From contig JAMPGN010000255.1 of NCBI GenBank assembly GCA_023663915.1, positions 1 through 5,522 of the forward strand: a stretch of DNA of 5,522 nt, given 5' to 3'. Origin of the DNA: Eubacterium sp. (GTDB taxonomy: Bacteria; Bacillota_A; Clostridia; Lachnospirales; Lachnospiraceae). A model generated the notes under the pieces. It worked only from the letters and a program-made list of their open reading frames with translations. It was not told where the DNA came from and ran no database searches. The translations under genes and the position numbers were made by a program. Each line of letters opens with the position of its first letter. Within the stretch, counting starts at the first letter, position 1. Below are positions 1 to 5,522 of this stretch, in pieces.

Positions 1-447
1 AAGAAAACATATATACTAACCTTAAAAAAGAAAACAGAAGAAGAGAAAGATGAAGGAGTAAAACAATCCCATAAAATATTTGCATATATTTGTAAAAGTA
101 TTGGTGAAGAATTGAATGTTACCCGGTTTGATACTCCTGACGATAATGATTTACATAGCGCAGTAAGCAAATATAATTCCTATAAAAATTTACCCGATAA
201 AGATAATATACAAGAACCTTTTAAAAAGTGGTTTGAAGATGATAGAAAAATGAAACTATTATCTATTGATGATTTCCCTTCAGATTCAAATTGGAACATA
301 GATAATTTCTGGACGGATGAAGAAAAGATAGAACTTGGTTTTAAAGAAGCGGATAATGTAATGACACTTAGTGAATTTCAATCATTTTTGGACGGACTTG
401 TAAATGATATTTCTAATTACAAGGAGGCTGTAGAATGTCTGAAATAA
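1..447 (+). CDS. hsdM: N-6 adenine DNA methylase (type I-like M subunit), C-terminal fragment
   Basis: Partial gene: the frame is open from the first base, so the start and the catalytic domain (SAM-binding and NPPY/F motifs) lie outside the window. The visible 148 residues begin with a KKTYILTLKKK strand, which resembles the last beta strand of the HsdM-type methylase fold. A charged EEEKDEG linker follows, then HKIFAYICKSIGEE, which resembles the helix after that strand, and an acidic tail ending in a helical stretch (about residues 118-148). In the family this subunit transfers a methyl group from SAM to adenine N6 at the site chosen by the S subunit. The next gene is an S subunit overlapping by 13 bases, which strongly supports the call. 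A TTG at 112 could be taken as a start, but coding clearly continues upstream of it. Very AT-rich, unlike the right part of the window. It could equally belong to a type IIG/BcgI-like variant, because only the tail is visible. Confidence 0.75.
   Translation, partial: KKTYILTLKKKTEEEKDEGVKQSHKIFAYICKSIGEELNVTRFDTPDDNDLHSAVSKYNSYKNLPDKDNIQEPFKKWFEDDRKMKLLSIDDFPSDSNWNIDNFWTDEEKIELGFKEADNVMTLSEFQSFLDGLVNDISNYKEAVECLK
421..427 (+). promoter_or_regulatory. Ribosome binding site of hsdS
   Basis: AAGGAGG lies 7 bases before the ATG at 435, inside the last codons of the methylase gene. It fixes the hsdS start and implies translation coupled to the upstream gene. Confidence 0.85.
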
Positions 448-1553
448 ATTATAAAACCGTTATAATTAATGAAATATTTGATTTTACTGTAAGTACAAAT
501 AGTGGATTGACAAAATCTTTTGTTAATTCACATAAAGGGAATATTCCCGTTTATGGTGCTTCTATGGAAACGGACATTCCATCTTATGGGTATATAGAAG
601 ACAACATTGATGGTATTAAATACTTTGAAGATATTCTCACTTATAATAAAGATGGTGCAAGCGGAAGATTGTTTTATAGAGAGGGAAGATTTACTATTTC
701 TGAAAAAGTTGTGCCTTTGGTCATATTTGATAAATATAAAAACTCATTAAGTTGTGACTATTTAAAATATGCAGTAGAATATACAGCCTTAAAAAATAAC
801 ACATATACATTTGCTAATAAGGCAACAAAAATAAAATTCAAAAATATTGCTATTGAAATACCCATAGATGATAAAGGTTCTTTTGATTTAGAGAAGCAAA
901 AAGAACTAGCTCTTAAATATCGAGAATTGGAAGAGAAGAAAAATATATTATTAGATAAGATAGAATATTTGAAAAAGGTGAAAATAAAGTTTGATTCTGA
1001 TTATTCTGGATACGCTCAAATTGATTTCAATAAAATGGTGACGCATCATAACGGTAAGGCATCTTATACAAAGGAATATTGCCAAAAACATAAAGGAGAT
1101 ATCCCTGTATATTCAGCAAACAACAATACACCTATAGCATTTATGGATAAAGCGGATTATTCCGGGGAATATCTTACCTATTCAAAAAATGGTTGTGCTG
1201 GCTATATTACTATCAAAAACAGTGACTTTTCTGTGAATGGTGATAGATGCGTTATTATATTAAATGAAGGCTATGAAAATATTGATTTACATTATTTGAA
1301 ATATTTTTTAGAGCCTGTTTTTAGAGCTAATATTAAAGGTAGAATGGGAATTAATGGGAAGAATGAATATACTAAATTGAATAGCACTATGATAAAAAAA
1401 TTAAACTTAAAAATCCCTGTTCCTGTCAAAAAGGATGGTTCTTTTGATTTAGAAAAGCAAAAAGAAATTGCTCAAAAGTACGCAACAATAGAATCTATCA
1501 AAAGAGATTTATATAATCAGGTATTAGAATTAACAAATATTGTTGTTATATAA
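435..1553 (+). CDS. hsdS: Type I restriction-modification specificity subunit (HsdS), two TRDs
   Basis: 372 residues, close to or slightly below the usual HsdS length. This subunit selects the bipartite DNA target and bridges two methylase subunits (and HsdR where present). The layout is duplicated: TRD1 at about residues 8-145, a helical spacer at 148-185, TRD2 at about 193-330, and a C-terminal helix from 335. The two TRDs share motifs: HKGNIPVY (33-40) and HKGDIPVY (219-226); LTYNKDGASG (68-77) and LTYSKNGCAG (247-256). The spacers begin with GSFDLEKQKE at 148 and 335, encoded by near-identical DNA. The first spacer (KYRELEEKKNILLDKIEYLKK) looks like the antiparallel coiled coil that sets the gap between half-sites. 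The ATG at 435 has a strong ribosome binding site and overlaps the methylase gene by 13 bases; the gene ends directly at a strong terminator. Strongly AT-rich, which suggests horizontal transfer. The function call is firm; the recognised DNA sequence cannot be read from it. Confidence 0.93.
   Translation: MSEINYKTVIINEIFDFTVSTNSGLTKSFVNSHKGNIPVYGASMETDIPSYGYIEDNIDGIKYFEDILTYNKDGASGRLFYREGRFTISEKVVPLVIFDKYKNSLSCDYLKYAVEYTALKNNTYTFANKATKIKFKNIAIEIPIDDKGSFDLEKQKELALKYRELEEKKNILLDKIEYLKKVKIKFDSDYSGYAQIDFNKMVTHHNGKASYTKEYCQKHKGDIPVYSANNNTPIAFMDKADYSGEYLTYSKNGCAGYITIKNSDFSVNGDRCVIILNEGYENIDLHYLKYFLEPVFRANIKGRMGINGKNEYTKLNSTMIKKLNLKIPVPVKKDGSFDLEKQKEIAQKYATIESIKRDLYNQVLELTNIVVI
876..905 (+). repeat. 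Intragenic direct repeat in hsdS, copy 1
   Basis: This 30-base segment encodes GSFDLEKQKE after TRD1 and matches 1437-1466 at 29 of 30 bases, the single difference being a silent G/A in the Glu codon. The copies are 561 bases apart, exactly 187 codons, so recombination between them would keep the reading frame. Confidence 0.9.
1437..1466 (+). repeat. Intragenic direct repeat in hsdS, copy 2
   Basis: Partner of the repeat at 876-905, placed at the equivalent point after TRD2, near the 3' end of the gene. Conserved repeats of this kind flank the exchangeable TRD cassettes in many HsdS proteins. Confidence 0.9.
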
Positions 1554-1591
1554 AAATAACTCTCTGGTTTTGTTACCAGAGGGTTATTTTT
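1554..1591 (+). terminator. Strong hairpin, probable bidirectional terminator
   Basis: The arms at 1554-1568 and 1575-1589 form a 15-bp stem with one G-T wobble and a 6-base loop, and can be extended by two A-T pairs into the hsdS stop codon. On the + strand the stem runs into five T (1587-1591), ending the hsdM-hsdS transcript right after the hsdS stop. Read on the - strand, the same hairpin is followed by TTATTTTTA, so it can also end the sigma-ABC operon, whose last stop codon is about 34 bases away. It is the only clear terminator in the window and sits exactly where the two convergent blocks meet. Confidence 0.9.
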
Positions 1592-1622
1592 CGGCATTCT
1601 TATTTCGATTTTTACCACATCC

Positions 1623-2888
1623 TTATCTTTTCACTCTCCGCGCCCACCTTCTCACCGTAAACGGAACAAACGCGCACCCAAGCAGTACCGGCACCGTGAC
1701 AAGTAGGTACGGCGACCATATGATCCTCCCAAACAAATGAAACACATTCGTCCTAAAAATATCCGTTGCTCCCGCTCCTCCCCCGGCAAGCGGTAACAGG
1801 TCCATCAACCGCTGCACCGTCATCGGCATATATTCTTCGATCGCCATCGGCAAATATACCACCGCCAATCCACTTATTAATGCAATAAAATTATTCTTAG
1901 CCACCGCCGAGAAGAACATGACAAGCAATGCAAGCCCGACGACACCAGCCAGAAAATAGACATACTCATAAGCTTCCGCCTGCAGCATATTCATCGGTGC
2001 GACCGCGATCATTTTGATATACTGTATCGGCATATCCCACCCCTCTATCCCTAAGAAAAATAGTTGTCCTGCGATCACGCCCGCCGCATTCACGAAGAAA
2101 AGTTCGATCGCAAATGCAATTCCGCTAAGGATTTTTGCGCAGGCAATTTCTTTCCAGCCGTACTTCGTCGTCAGCATGAGTATTCCCGTACCGTTGTGCC
2201 ACTCCCCCGAAAAGACCGTGGAAAGCGCGATAATTAAAAATACCGCTACGACCGTTCCAAAGTCTGCCAGCATATTGGTAAGAAACATTGCCCAGCCTTC
2301 CACCCACCGATATACAAAGGGTTCTTCCACCTGACCGTCCAGCCGCAGTAAATACTCTTTTTCCTTATCGGTATAGTTCATCCCATCCAGAAATTCCTCT
2401 ACCTTCTGCCGCCGTCTCTCATAAAACCCTGTCAGCTTCGCCGGATCGACATAACTCTCAACCAGAATGGGATACGTCTGCGATGTATCTTCCAGTTCCG
2501 GATATAGCGTCCTAATCCAATTATTGATTTTACTGCGTTCCGTCCTCTGCCCCTGCGCGCTGTACTGTCTCTCTTTCTCTGTATCGCCCTCGCTGTGTGC
2601 CGACTGCGCCGCTGCATATATTCTCTGGTAATCCCTCACCATCTCCTGCAAACGTTCATCCGTCATCACACCTTCCCACTGGCGGGAATATTCTTTCATT
2701 TTCTGGATATTTTCATAGCCGTCAAAATGATTTCCTGTATAATCCTTGTGGCTTCCAAAAGTAAACCACTGGTAAGTCAGAAAGCTCCCGAACACCACGA
2801 TATAACAAAAGCACAGGAAAAAACTGATGCGGACGCTCTTCTTTTTCCATAACTTTTTATGCTCTTGAAGGAATAATTCTTTTCTCAT
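1623..2888 (-). CDS. ABC-2 type transporter permease
   Basis: 421-residue membrane protein, the likely channel half of the exporter whose ATPase is the preceding gene. A basic N-terminus (MRKELFLQEHKKLWKKK) leads into helix 1 at about 19-42. A large, charged, probably extracytoplasmic region of about 160 residues follows (43-200), then further hydrophobic segments at about 203-226, 252-282, 308-329, 332-350 and 389-411, and a basic cytoplasmic end (RRWARRVKR). This architecture, one helix, a long outer loop and five helices, is seen in ABC-2 permeases, and FSGEWHNGTGILML after helix 2 resembles their conserved cytoplasmic loop. The ATG at 2888 is chosen because AGAGG (2896-2900) stands 7 bases before it; an in-frame start further upstream (2960) would overlap the ATPase coding sequence by 61 bases. 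Only 11 bases separate it from the ATPase stop. Last gene of the operon; the substrate is unknown. Confidence 0.87.
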   Translation of the reverse strand: MRKELFLQEHKKLWKKKSVRISFFLCFCYIVVFGSFLTYQWFTFGSHKDYTGNHFDGYENIQKMKEYSRQWEGVMTDERLQEMVRDYQRIYAAAQSAHSEGDTEKERQYSAQGQRTERSKINNWIRTLYPELEDTSQTYPILVESYVDPAKLTGFYERRRQKVEEFLDGMNYTDKEKEYLLRLDGQVEEPFVYRWVEGWAMFLTNMLADFGTVVAVFLIIALSTVFSGEWHNGTGILMLTTKYGWKEIACAKILSGIAFAIELFFVNAAGVIAGQLFFLGIEGWDMPIQYIKMIAVAPMNMLQAEAYEYVYFLAGVVGLALLVMFFSAVAKNNFIALISGLAVVYLPMAIEEYMPMTVQRLMDLLPLAGGGAGATDIFRTNVFHLFGRIIWSPYLLVTVPVLLGCAFVPFTVRRWARRVKR

Positions 2889-2899
2889 AATAAATCCTC

Positions 2900-3772
2900 T
2901 CACTTTGTTTCCTGCACCGGAAAATAAGATAAGTATAAATCTTCCAATGTCGCCGGACACGACACCGCCTGCGGCGACGGCTTCTCATCTGCCACGATGC
3001 GGAGCACAACCCGTCCCTCCTCATGCCGAAGATTGGAGATCGTTGCTTTTTTCTCCCAATCGTGCACTTCTTGCGGCGCGATTTCCAACTCCCACACTCT
3101 GCCTTCCGCCTGCCCGGTCAGTTCCGGCACAGTCCCCTGCGCCACGAAAGCACCTTTTTTCATGAGGAAAACATGATCTGCTATTGCCTCGATATCCGAA
3201 ACGATGTGTGTGGAAAGCAGTACAATCTTATCCTCTGCATAATCCGCCACCAGATTCCGGAAGCGCACTCGCTCCTTCGGGTCAAGCCCAGCCGTCGGCT
3301 CGTCTAGTATCAAAATTTTCGGATAATTTAGGAGTGCCTGCGCAATGCCGATCCGCTGCTTCATGCCGCCCGAAAAAGTTTTGATTTTCTTGGATGCCAC
3401 ATGTCCTAATCCCGTTGTCTCTAATAATTCTTCACTGCGCCCTGCCGCCTTCCTTCGCGGGATGCCTTTGAGCGCAGCGATATATCTTAGGAACTCTATC
3501 GCCGTATAGTTGGGATAATAGCCGAAATCCTGCGGCAGATAGCCCAGAATATTTCGGTAATCGGCACCCATATCAACCACATTTCTTCCGTCAAAAAGCA
3601 CTTCCCCGGAAGTTGCTTCCAGCACGGAGCAGATCATCCGCATCAAAGTCGTCTTGCCCGCTCCGTTTTCCCCCAGCAGACCATATACTCCCGGTTTTAA
3701 GTCTGCGCTGACACAGTCCACCGCGATTTTACTCCCGTAGTGTTTGGTCAGACGGTCAATCGATAGTTCCAT
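2900..3772 (-). CDS. ABC transporter ATP-binding protein (exporter type)
   Basis: 290-residue cytoplasmic ATPase that powers the permease encoded just downstream. All key motifs are intact and in order: Walker A GENGAGKTT (34-42), Q-loop glutamine in GYLPQDFG (Q81), signature SGGMKQ (134-139), Walker B ILILDE with catalytic E158 (153-158), D-loop GLDP (162-165) and switch histidine in LLSTHIVSD (H189). It resembles the BcrA/CcmA-like family of drug and antimicrobial-peptide exporters paired with ABC-2 permeases. A C-terminal extension of about 70 residues (from about 220) is typical of that group. The frame is open far upstream, but the ATG at 3772 is supported by GAAGGGAAGG (3781-3790) with an 8-base spacer, and MELSIDRLTKHYG is a normal ABC N-terminus. 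It overlaps the end of the preceding membrane-protein gene by 17 bases. Whether it confers resistance is inference only. Confidence 0.95.
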   Translation of the reverse strand: MELSIDRLTKHYGSKIAVDCVSADLKPGVYGLLGENGAGKTTLMRMICSVLEATSGEVLFDGRNVVDMGADYRNILGYLPQDFGYYPNYTAIEFLRYIAALKGIPRRKAAGRSEELLETTGLGHVASKKIKTFSGGMKQRIGIAQALLNYPKILILDEPTAGLDPKERVRFRNLVADYAEDKIVLLSTHIVSDIEAIADHVFLMKKGAFVAQGTVPELTGQAEGRVWELEIAPQEVHDWEKKATISNLRHEEGRVVLRIVADEKPSPQAVSCPATLEDLYLSYFPVQETK

Positions 3773-4589
3773 ACATTTTTCCTTCCCTTCGCGTTTGAAT
3801 GATAAAACAGATCTCCCGAATAAAAAAGGCGGCGAACACAACAAATCCCATCGCCCATATTCCCATTGCCGATGCTTCGTACAGCCACGGAAACGCTTTG
3901 GCGGATGCTCCCCAGAACATACAGAAGACAAGCGACATCGCCGCGCACGCCGGGATGCCCCTGTGCCTGCATATACGAATGCGGCGCAGCAGTTCAACCG
4001 CGCACACCAGAAAAGGAACAACAGCGTATAAGACCACCTGCATGAGTACGCCAGAGTCCCCCACAAGGAACCCTTCCAAGCATACGATCACCGTCATACA
4101 CAGCATGTTGGCGGCTCCTGCGAGAATCAGTTTGGCGAGTATGATCTGTGCGCCGGAAGCTCTGGTCACGGCTTCGATCTCGCACATGCCATAAGCCTGA
4201 TTCCGATACAGGACGGGGATAAGTGCCAACCCAAACAAGGGCATAAATGCTGGAAGCGTCTCAAGCCTCTGCTCCGCAGTCAAAATTCCAAGACAGATTA
4301 CCAGAAGCGCCAATACCTGCAATCCAAATATCGCCGCCCCTTCCATACGGAAGATATCGGAAAGATACGTCCAGAAGCCCGTGCGCTCTTCCTGCTCATA
4401 AGACTGTCTACGCATTTCTCTGATGCACATCTGTACTGTTTCCTGCATCTTGCCTTCCCGCTGTCTGACGGGAATTTGCGCCATATGAAGCAGACAGTTC
4501 TCTAACGCGCCGTCCTTGCCGCGTCCATCCACATTGCATTCTGTCTCTTTTCTCTGTCCGCCCGTATCGTCGTGCTTTATGCCCCTCAC
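3756..4589 (-). CDS. Six-helix membrane protein of unknown function, in the sigma-ABC operon
   Basis: 277 residues from a GTG start. The N-terminal 80 residues are hydrophilic and probably cytoplasmic, with a helical part (KMQETVQMCIREMRRQ, 47-62). About six membrane segments follow (85-104, 112-128, 149-175, 181-200, 213-233, 240-258), and the protein ends in a short basic tail. I do not recognise a characterised family. It occupies the position after an ECF sigma gene where an anti-sigma factor is usual, and a cytoplasmic N-terminus plus membrane domain would suit that role, but no HxxxCxxC zinc motif is present. It could also be a second membrane subunit of the transporter. The GTG at 4589 is preferred over the ATG at 4623-4625 because AAGGGGG (4598-4604) lies 8 bases before it and it overlaps the sigma stop as GTGA. 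A later start at the GTG at 4532 or the ATG at 4448 cannot be excluded. Its end overlaps the ATPase gene by 17 bases. Confidence 0.8.
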   Translation of the reverse strand: MRGIKHDDTGGQRKETECNVDGRGKDGALENCLLHMAQIPVRQREGKMQETVQMCIREMRRQSYEQEERTGFWTYLSDIFRMEGAAIFGLQVLALLVICLGILTAEQRLETLPAFMPLFGLALIPVLYRNQAYGMCEIEAVTRASGAQIILAKLILAGAANMLCMTVIVCLEGFLVGDSGVLMQVVLYAVVPFLVCAVELLRRIRICRHRGIPACAAMSLVFCMFWGASAKAFPWLYEASAMGIWAMGFVVFAAFFIREICFIIQTRREGKMYGTID

Positions 4590-5089
4590 CGTTTCCGCCC
4601 CCTTCTCATAATTTCCAGCGCGCATCTGACTCTGCTCTGCGCCGTCCTCATGGTACAGCCTGTAATCTTCGCGATCTGCGCAAAACCCATCTGCTCCCCA
4701 TAACGAAGAATGACCGCCTCCCGCTGCTGTGGTGACAATTTTTGTAGCATCCGTTCTATTTCGTCCCTGTTTTCTACCTCGGATAAGACAGAATGCTCAT
4801 CGGGTAAATCATCGTCTAACGTATGCCATGTTGTCTTCCTGCTCTCGTCAATACAGAGGTGACTGGCGATCGTGTACAGCCACGACTTAAATTGACCTCT
4901 TTTGCGATACTCCGGCAGGTTCTTAAAAACGCGCAAAAATGTTTCCTGCGTGAGATCCTCCGCCTGCATATCGCTTGAGCAGTGCCAGCGGCAATACCGC
5001 AGGATTGCGGGGTAATAACGCGTAACCAATTCTTCTGCACTTTTCTCATCGCCATCTCTGATTTTCTTAATCAGTTCGTCGTCTGTCAT
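4586..5089 (-). CDS. ECF-type RNA polymerase sigma factor
   Basis: 167 residues, the normal size for a sigma-70 family group 4 (ECF) factor, which directs RNA polymerase to a small set of promoters. Region 2 spans about 20-84 and includes AEDLTQETFLRVFKNLPEYR (43-62) and the region 2.3/2.4 stretch FKSWLYTIASHLCIDESRK (67-85). A short acidic linker follows (91-108), then region 4 (about 109-163) with LSPQQREAVILRY (118-130) and a helix-turn-helix around GFAQIAKITGCTMRTAQSRV (135-154). There is no region 1 or 3, as expected for the class. The ATG at 5089 has GGAGGAG (5095-5101) 5 bases upstream. First gene of the operon; its stop codon overlaps the GTG of the next gene. By analogy it may drive its own operon, but I could not see a convincing ECF promoter pair. 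Confidence 0.95.
   Translation of the reverse strand: MTDDELIKKIRDGDEKSAEELVTRYYPAILRYCRWHCSSDMQAEDLTQETFLRVFKNLPEYRKRGQFKSWLYTIASHLCIDESRKTTWHTLDDDLPDEHSVLSEVENRDEIERMLQKLSPQQREAVILRYGEQMGFAQIAKITGCTMRTAQSRVRCALEIMRRGRKR
4598..4604 (-). promoter_or_regulatory. Ribosome binding site that decides the GTG start at 4589
   Basis: AAGGGGG on the - strand lies 8 bases before the GTG at 4589, within the last codons of the sigma gene. It favours the GTG start, giving a GTGA stop-start overlap, over the ATG at 4623-4625, which would overlap the sigma gene by 40 bases. Confidence 0.65.
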
Positions 5090-5111
5090 TGCCGCTCCTC
5101 CGGGTATCTGT

Positions 5112-5119
5112 ATAATATA
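5112..5119 (-). promoter_or_regulatory. Possible -10 element for the sigma-ABC operon
   Basis: On the - strand the bases read TATATTAT, holding two overlapping 5-of-6 matches to TATAAT, about 11 bases upstream of the GGAGGAG ribosome binding site. Transcription from here would give a very short leader. No good -35 hexamer sits 16-18 bases upstream (TTGATC is about 20 bases from it), so recognition by an alternative sigma or an activator is possible. Weak evidence. Confidence 0.35.
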
Positions 5120-5179
5120 ACGGGTGAGTGTGGTGAAATGATCAAAAATTTTTCATGACTTTTATCGTTCCTTTTCAAG

Positions 5180-5208
5180 ACATAAACAGCTTGTGAAAGA
5201 TTTGTCAA
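5180..5208 (-). promoter_or_regulatory. Possible alternative promoter with a perfect TTGACA -35
   Basis: TTGACA occurs on the - strand at 5203-5208. Seventeen bases further lies TTATGT, a poor -10 (TATGTC at 19 bases is no better). The -35 is perfect but the pair is unconvincing. It is notable mainly because it sits at the centre of the inverted repeat at 5196-5214. Confidence 0.25.
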
Positions 5209-5214
5209 ATCTTT
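5196..5214. repeat. AT-rich inverted repeat centred on TTGACA
   Basis: Perfect 8-base arms AAAGATTT and AAATCTTT are separated by 3 bases. The repeat lies just after the stop codon of the gene at 5221 and upstream of the sigma gene. It could be an operator over a promoter -35 box or a weak hairpin after the upstream gene; no T-run follows on the - strand, so a factor-independent terminator is unlikely. Confidence 0.5.
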
Positions 5215-5220
5215 TCATTC

Positions 5221-5522
5221 TTATGGCTGTGTGTGAATCTCCGCCTGAAATAACGCCCGTTCTTCCAAAACGTTTTGGAATATCACATCATCCTCCAAGG
5301 CATATGCCTTGATCTCATCCATGTATTCATCATAATCACATATATAGACCGTCACCATGGAAATATCGTGTCCGCCGACTGCCAGCTCATATGCATTGCT
5401 GCTTCCAGATACCAGCCTCTTACCGTCTTTGTCCAGAACAACTGCAAATGTCAATCGGTTTGCCGGCTCAATCGTATGCAACGTCAGTTCCACCGGAGAA
5501 ATTTCTATCCGATCAAGTCCGA
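5221..5522 (-). CDS. C-terminal fragment of a protein, possibly DUF4179/DUF5643-type
   Basis: The frame is open to the window edge, so only the last 99 residues or so are visible. The GTG at 5493 could be read as a start, but coding evidently continues upstream (GLDRIEISPVELTLHTIEP). The segment is rich in beta-strand patterns (RLTFAVVLDKDGKRLVSG, ISMVTVYICDYDEYM), has no membrane helix, and ends QAEIHTQP. The strand-rich pattern with EISPVELTLHTIEP recalls the C-terminal extracytoplasmic domain of DUF4179/DUF5643 membrane proteins, which often accompany ECF sigma factors in Bacillota. This match is from memory of the family's style, not a search, so the family call is tentative while the coding call is good. 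It points the same way as the sigma operon, 131 bases upstream of it. Confidence 0.6.
   Translation of the reverse strand, partial: GLDRIEISPVELTLHTIEPANRLTFAVVLDKDGKRLVSGSSNAYELAVGGHDISMVTVYICDYDEYMDEIKAYALEDDVIFQNVLEERALFQAEIHTQP

Noticed and set aside
1540..1740. Short + strand frame running from the hsdS end across the terminator
   Set aside because: It crosses the strong hairpin and then runs antisense to the permease end; no initiation signal.
2014..2334. 106-codon open frame on the + strand
   Set aside because: Antisense to the permease gene, with no domain or initiation signal; a by-product of codon bias on the other strand.
1623..2960. Longer form of the permease starting at 2960
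   Set aside because: It would overlap the ATPase coding sequence by 61 bases; the ATG at 2888 has a ribosome binding site and a typical basic permease N-terminus.
2900..4066. Longer form of the ABC ATPase starting near 4066
   Set aside because: The extra 98 residues are out-of-frame reading of the upstream membrane-protein gene, and the normal ABC N-terminus with a good ribosome binding site begins at 3772.
3799..4194. 131-codon open frame on the + strand
   Set aside because: It lies antisense to the six-helix membrane-protein gene, has no ribosome binding site I can see, and its low-complexity translation looks like a shadow of the coding strand.
5194..5216. Factor-independent terminator after the gene at the right edge
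   Set aside because: The stem is entirely AT-rich and short, and is followed by CACAAG rather than a T-run on the - strand; kept only as an inverted repeat.
1..5522. CRISPR array, transposon, phage or tRNA features
   Set aside because: No regularly spaced repeats, transposase or integrase motifs, or cloverleaf-like sequence were seen on reading both strands by eye.

Overview
The window looks like chromosomal DNA from a Gram-positive anaerobe of the Clostridia, probably Lachnospiraceae-like. This is inferred from strong AAGGAGG/GGAGGAG ribosome binding sites, an ECF sigma factor coupled to an ABC-2 exporter, and the general character of the proteins; no rRNA or marker gene proves it. It holds two blocks of very different base composition, meeting tail to tail at about 1554-1622.

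Left block (1-1553, + strand, very AT-rich): the 3' end of an N-6 adenine DNA methylase gene (HsdM-like, truncated by the window edge), then a complete specificity subunit gene (hsdS) that overlaps it by 13 bases. Together they are the modification and specificity part of a type I-like restriction-modification system. Any nuclease gene (hsdR) lies outside. The hsdS gene has two related target-recognition halves, each ending in a near-identical 30-base repeat exactly 187 codons apart. A strong hairpin at 1554-1591 ends the block and can act as a terminator in both directions.

Right block (1623-5522, - strand, much more GC-rich): a tightly packed four-gene operon, read from right to left: an ECF-type RNA polymerase sigma factor (4586-5089); a six-helix membrane protein of unknown function starting at a GTG that overlaps the sigma stop codon (3756-4589); an ABC transporter ATPase (2900-3772); and an ABC-2 type permease (1623-2888). 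Junctions are a 4-base overlap, a 17-base overlap and an 11-base gap, so the four are very likely one transcript with coupled translation. The natural reading is a stress- or drug-responsive exporter whose sigma factor is made with it. The second gene sits where an anti-sigma factor is usually found but has no zinc anti-sigma motif. Substrate and inducer cannot be read from the sequence.

Further upstream (5221-5522, - strand) is the C-terminal end of another gene, perhaps the extracytoplasmic end of a DUF4179/DUF5643-type membrane protein, a family often found beside ECF sigma factors. The 131-base gap between it and the sigma gene holds the probable operon promoter and an AT-rich inverted repeat. 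I saw no tRNA, rRNA, CRISPR array, insertion sequence or integrase.
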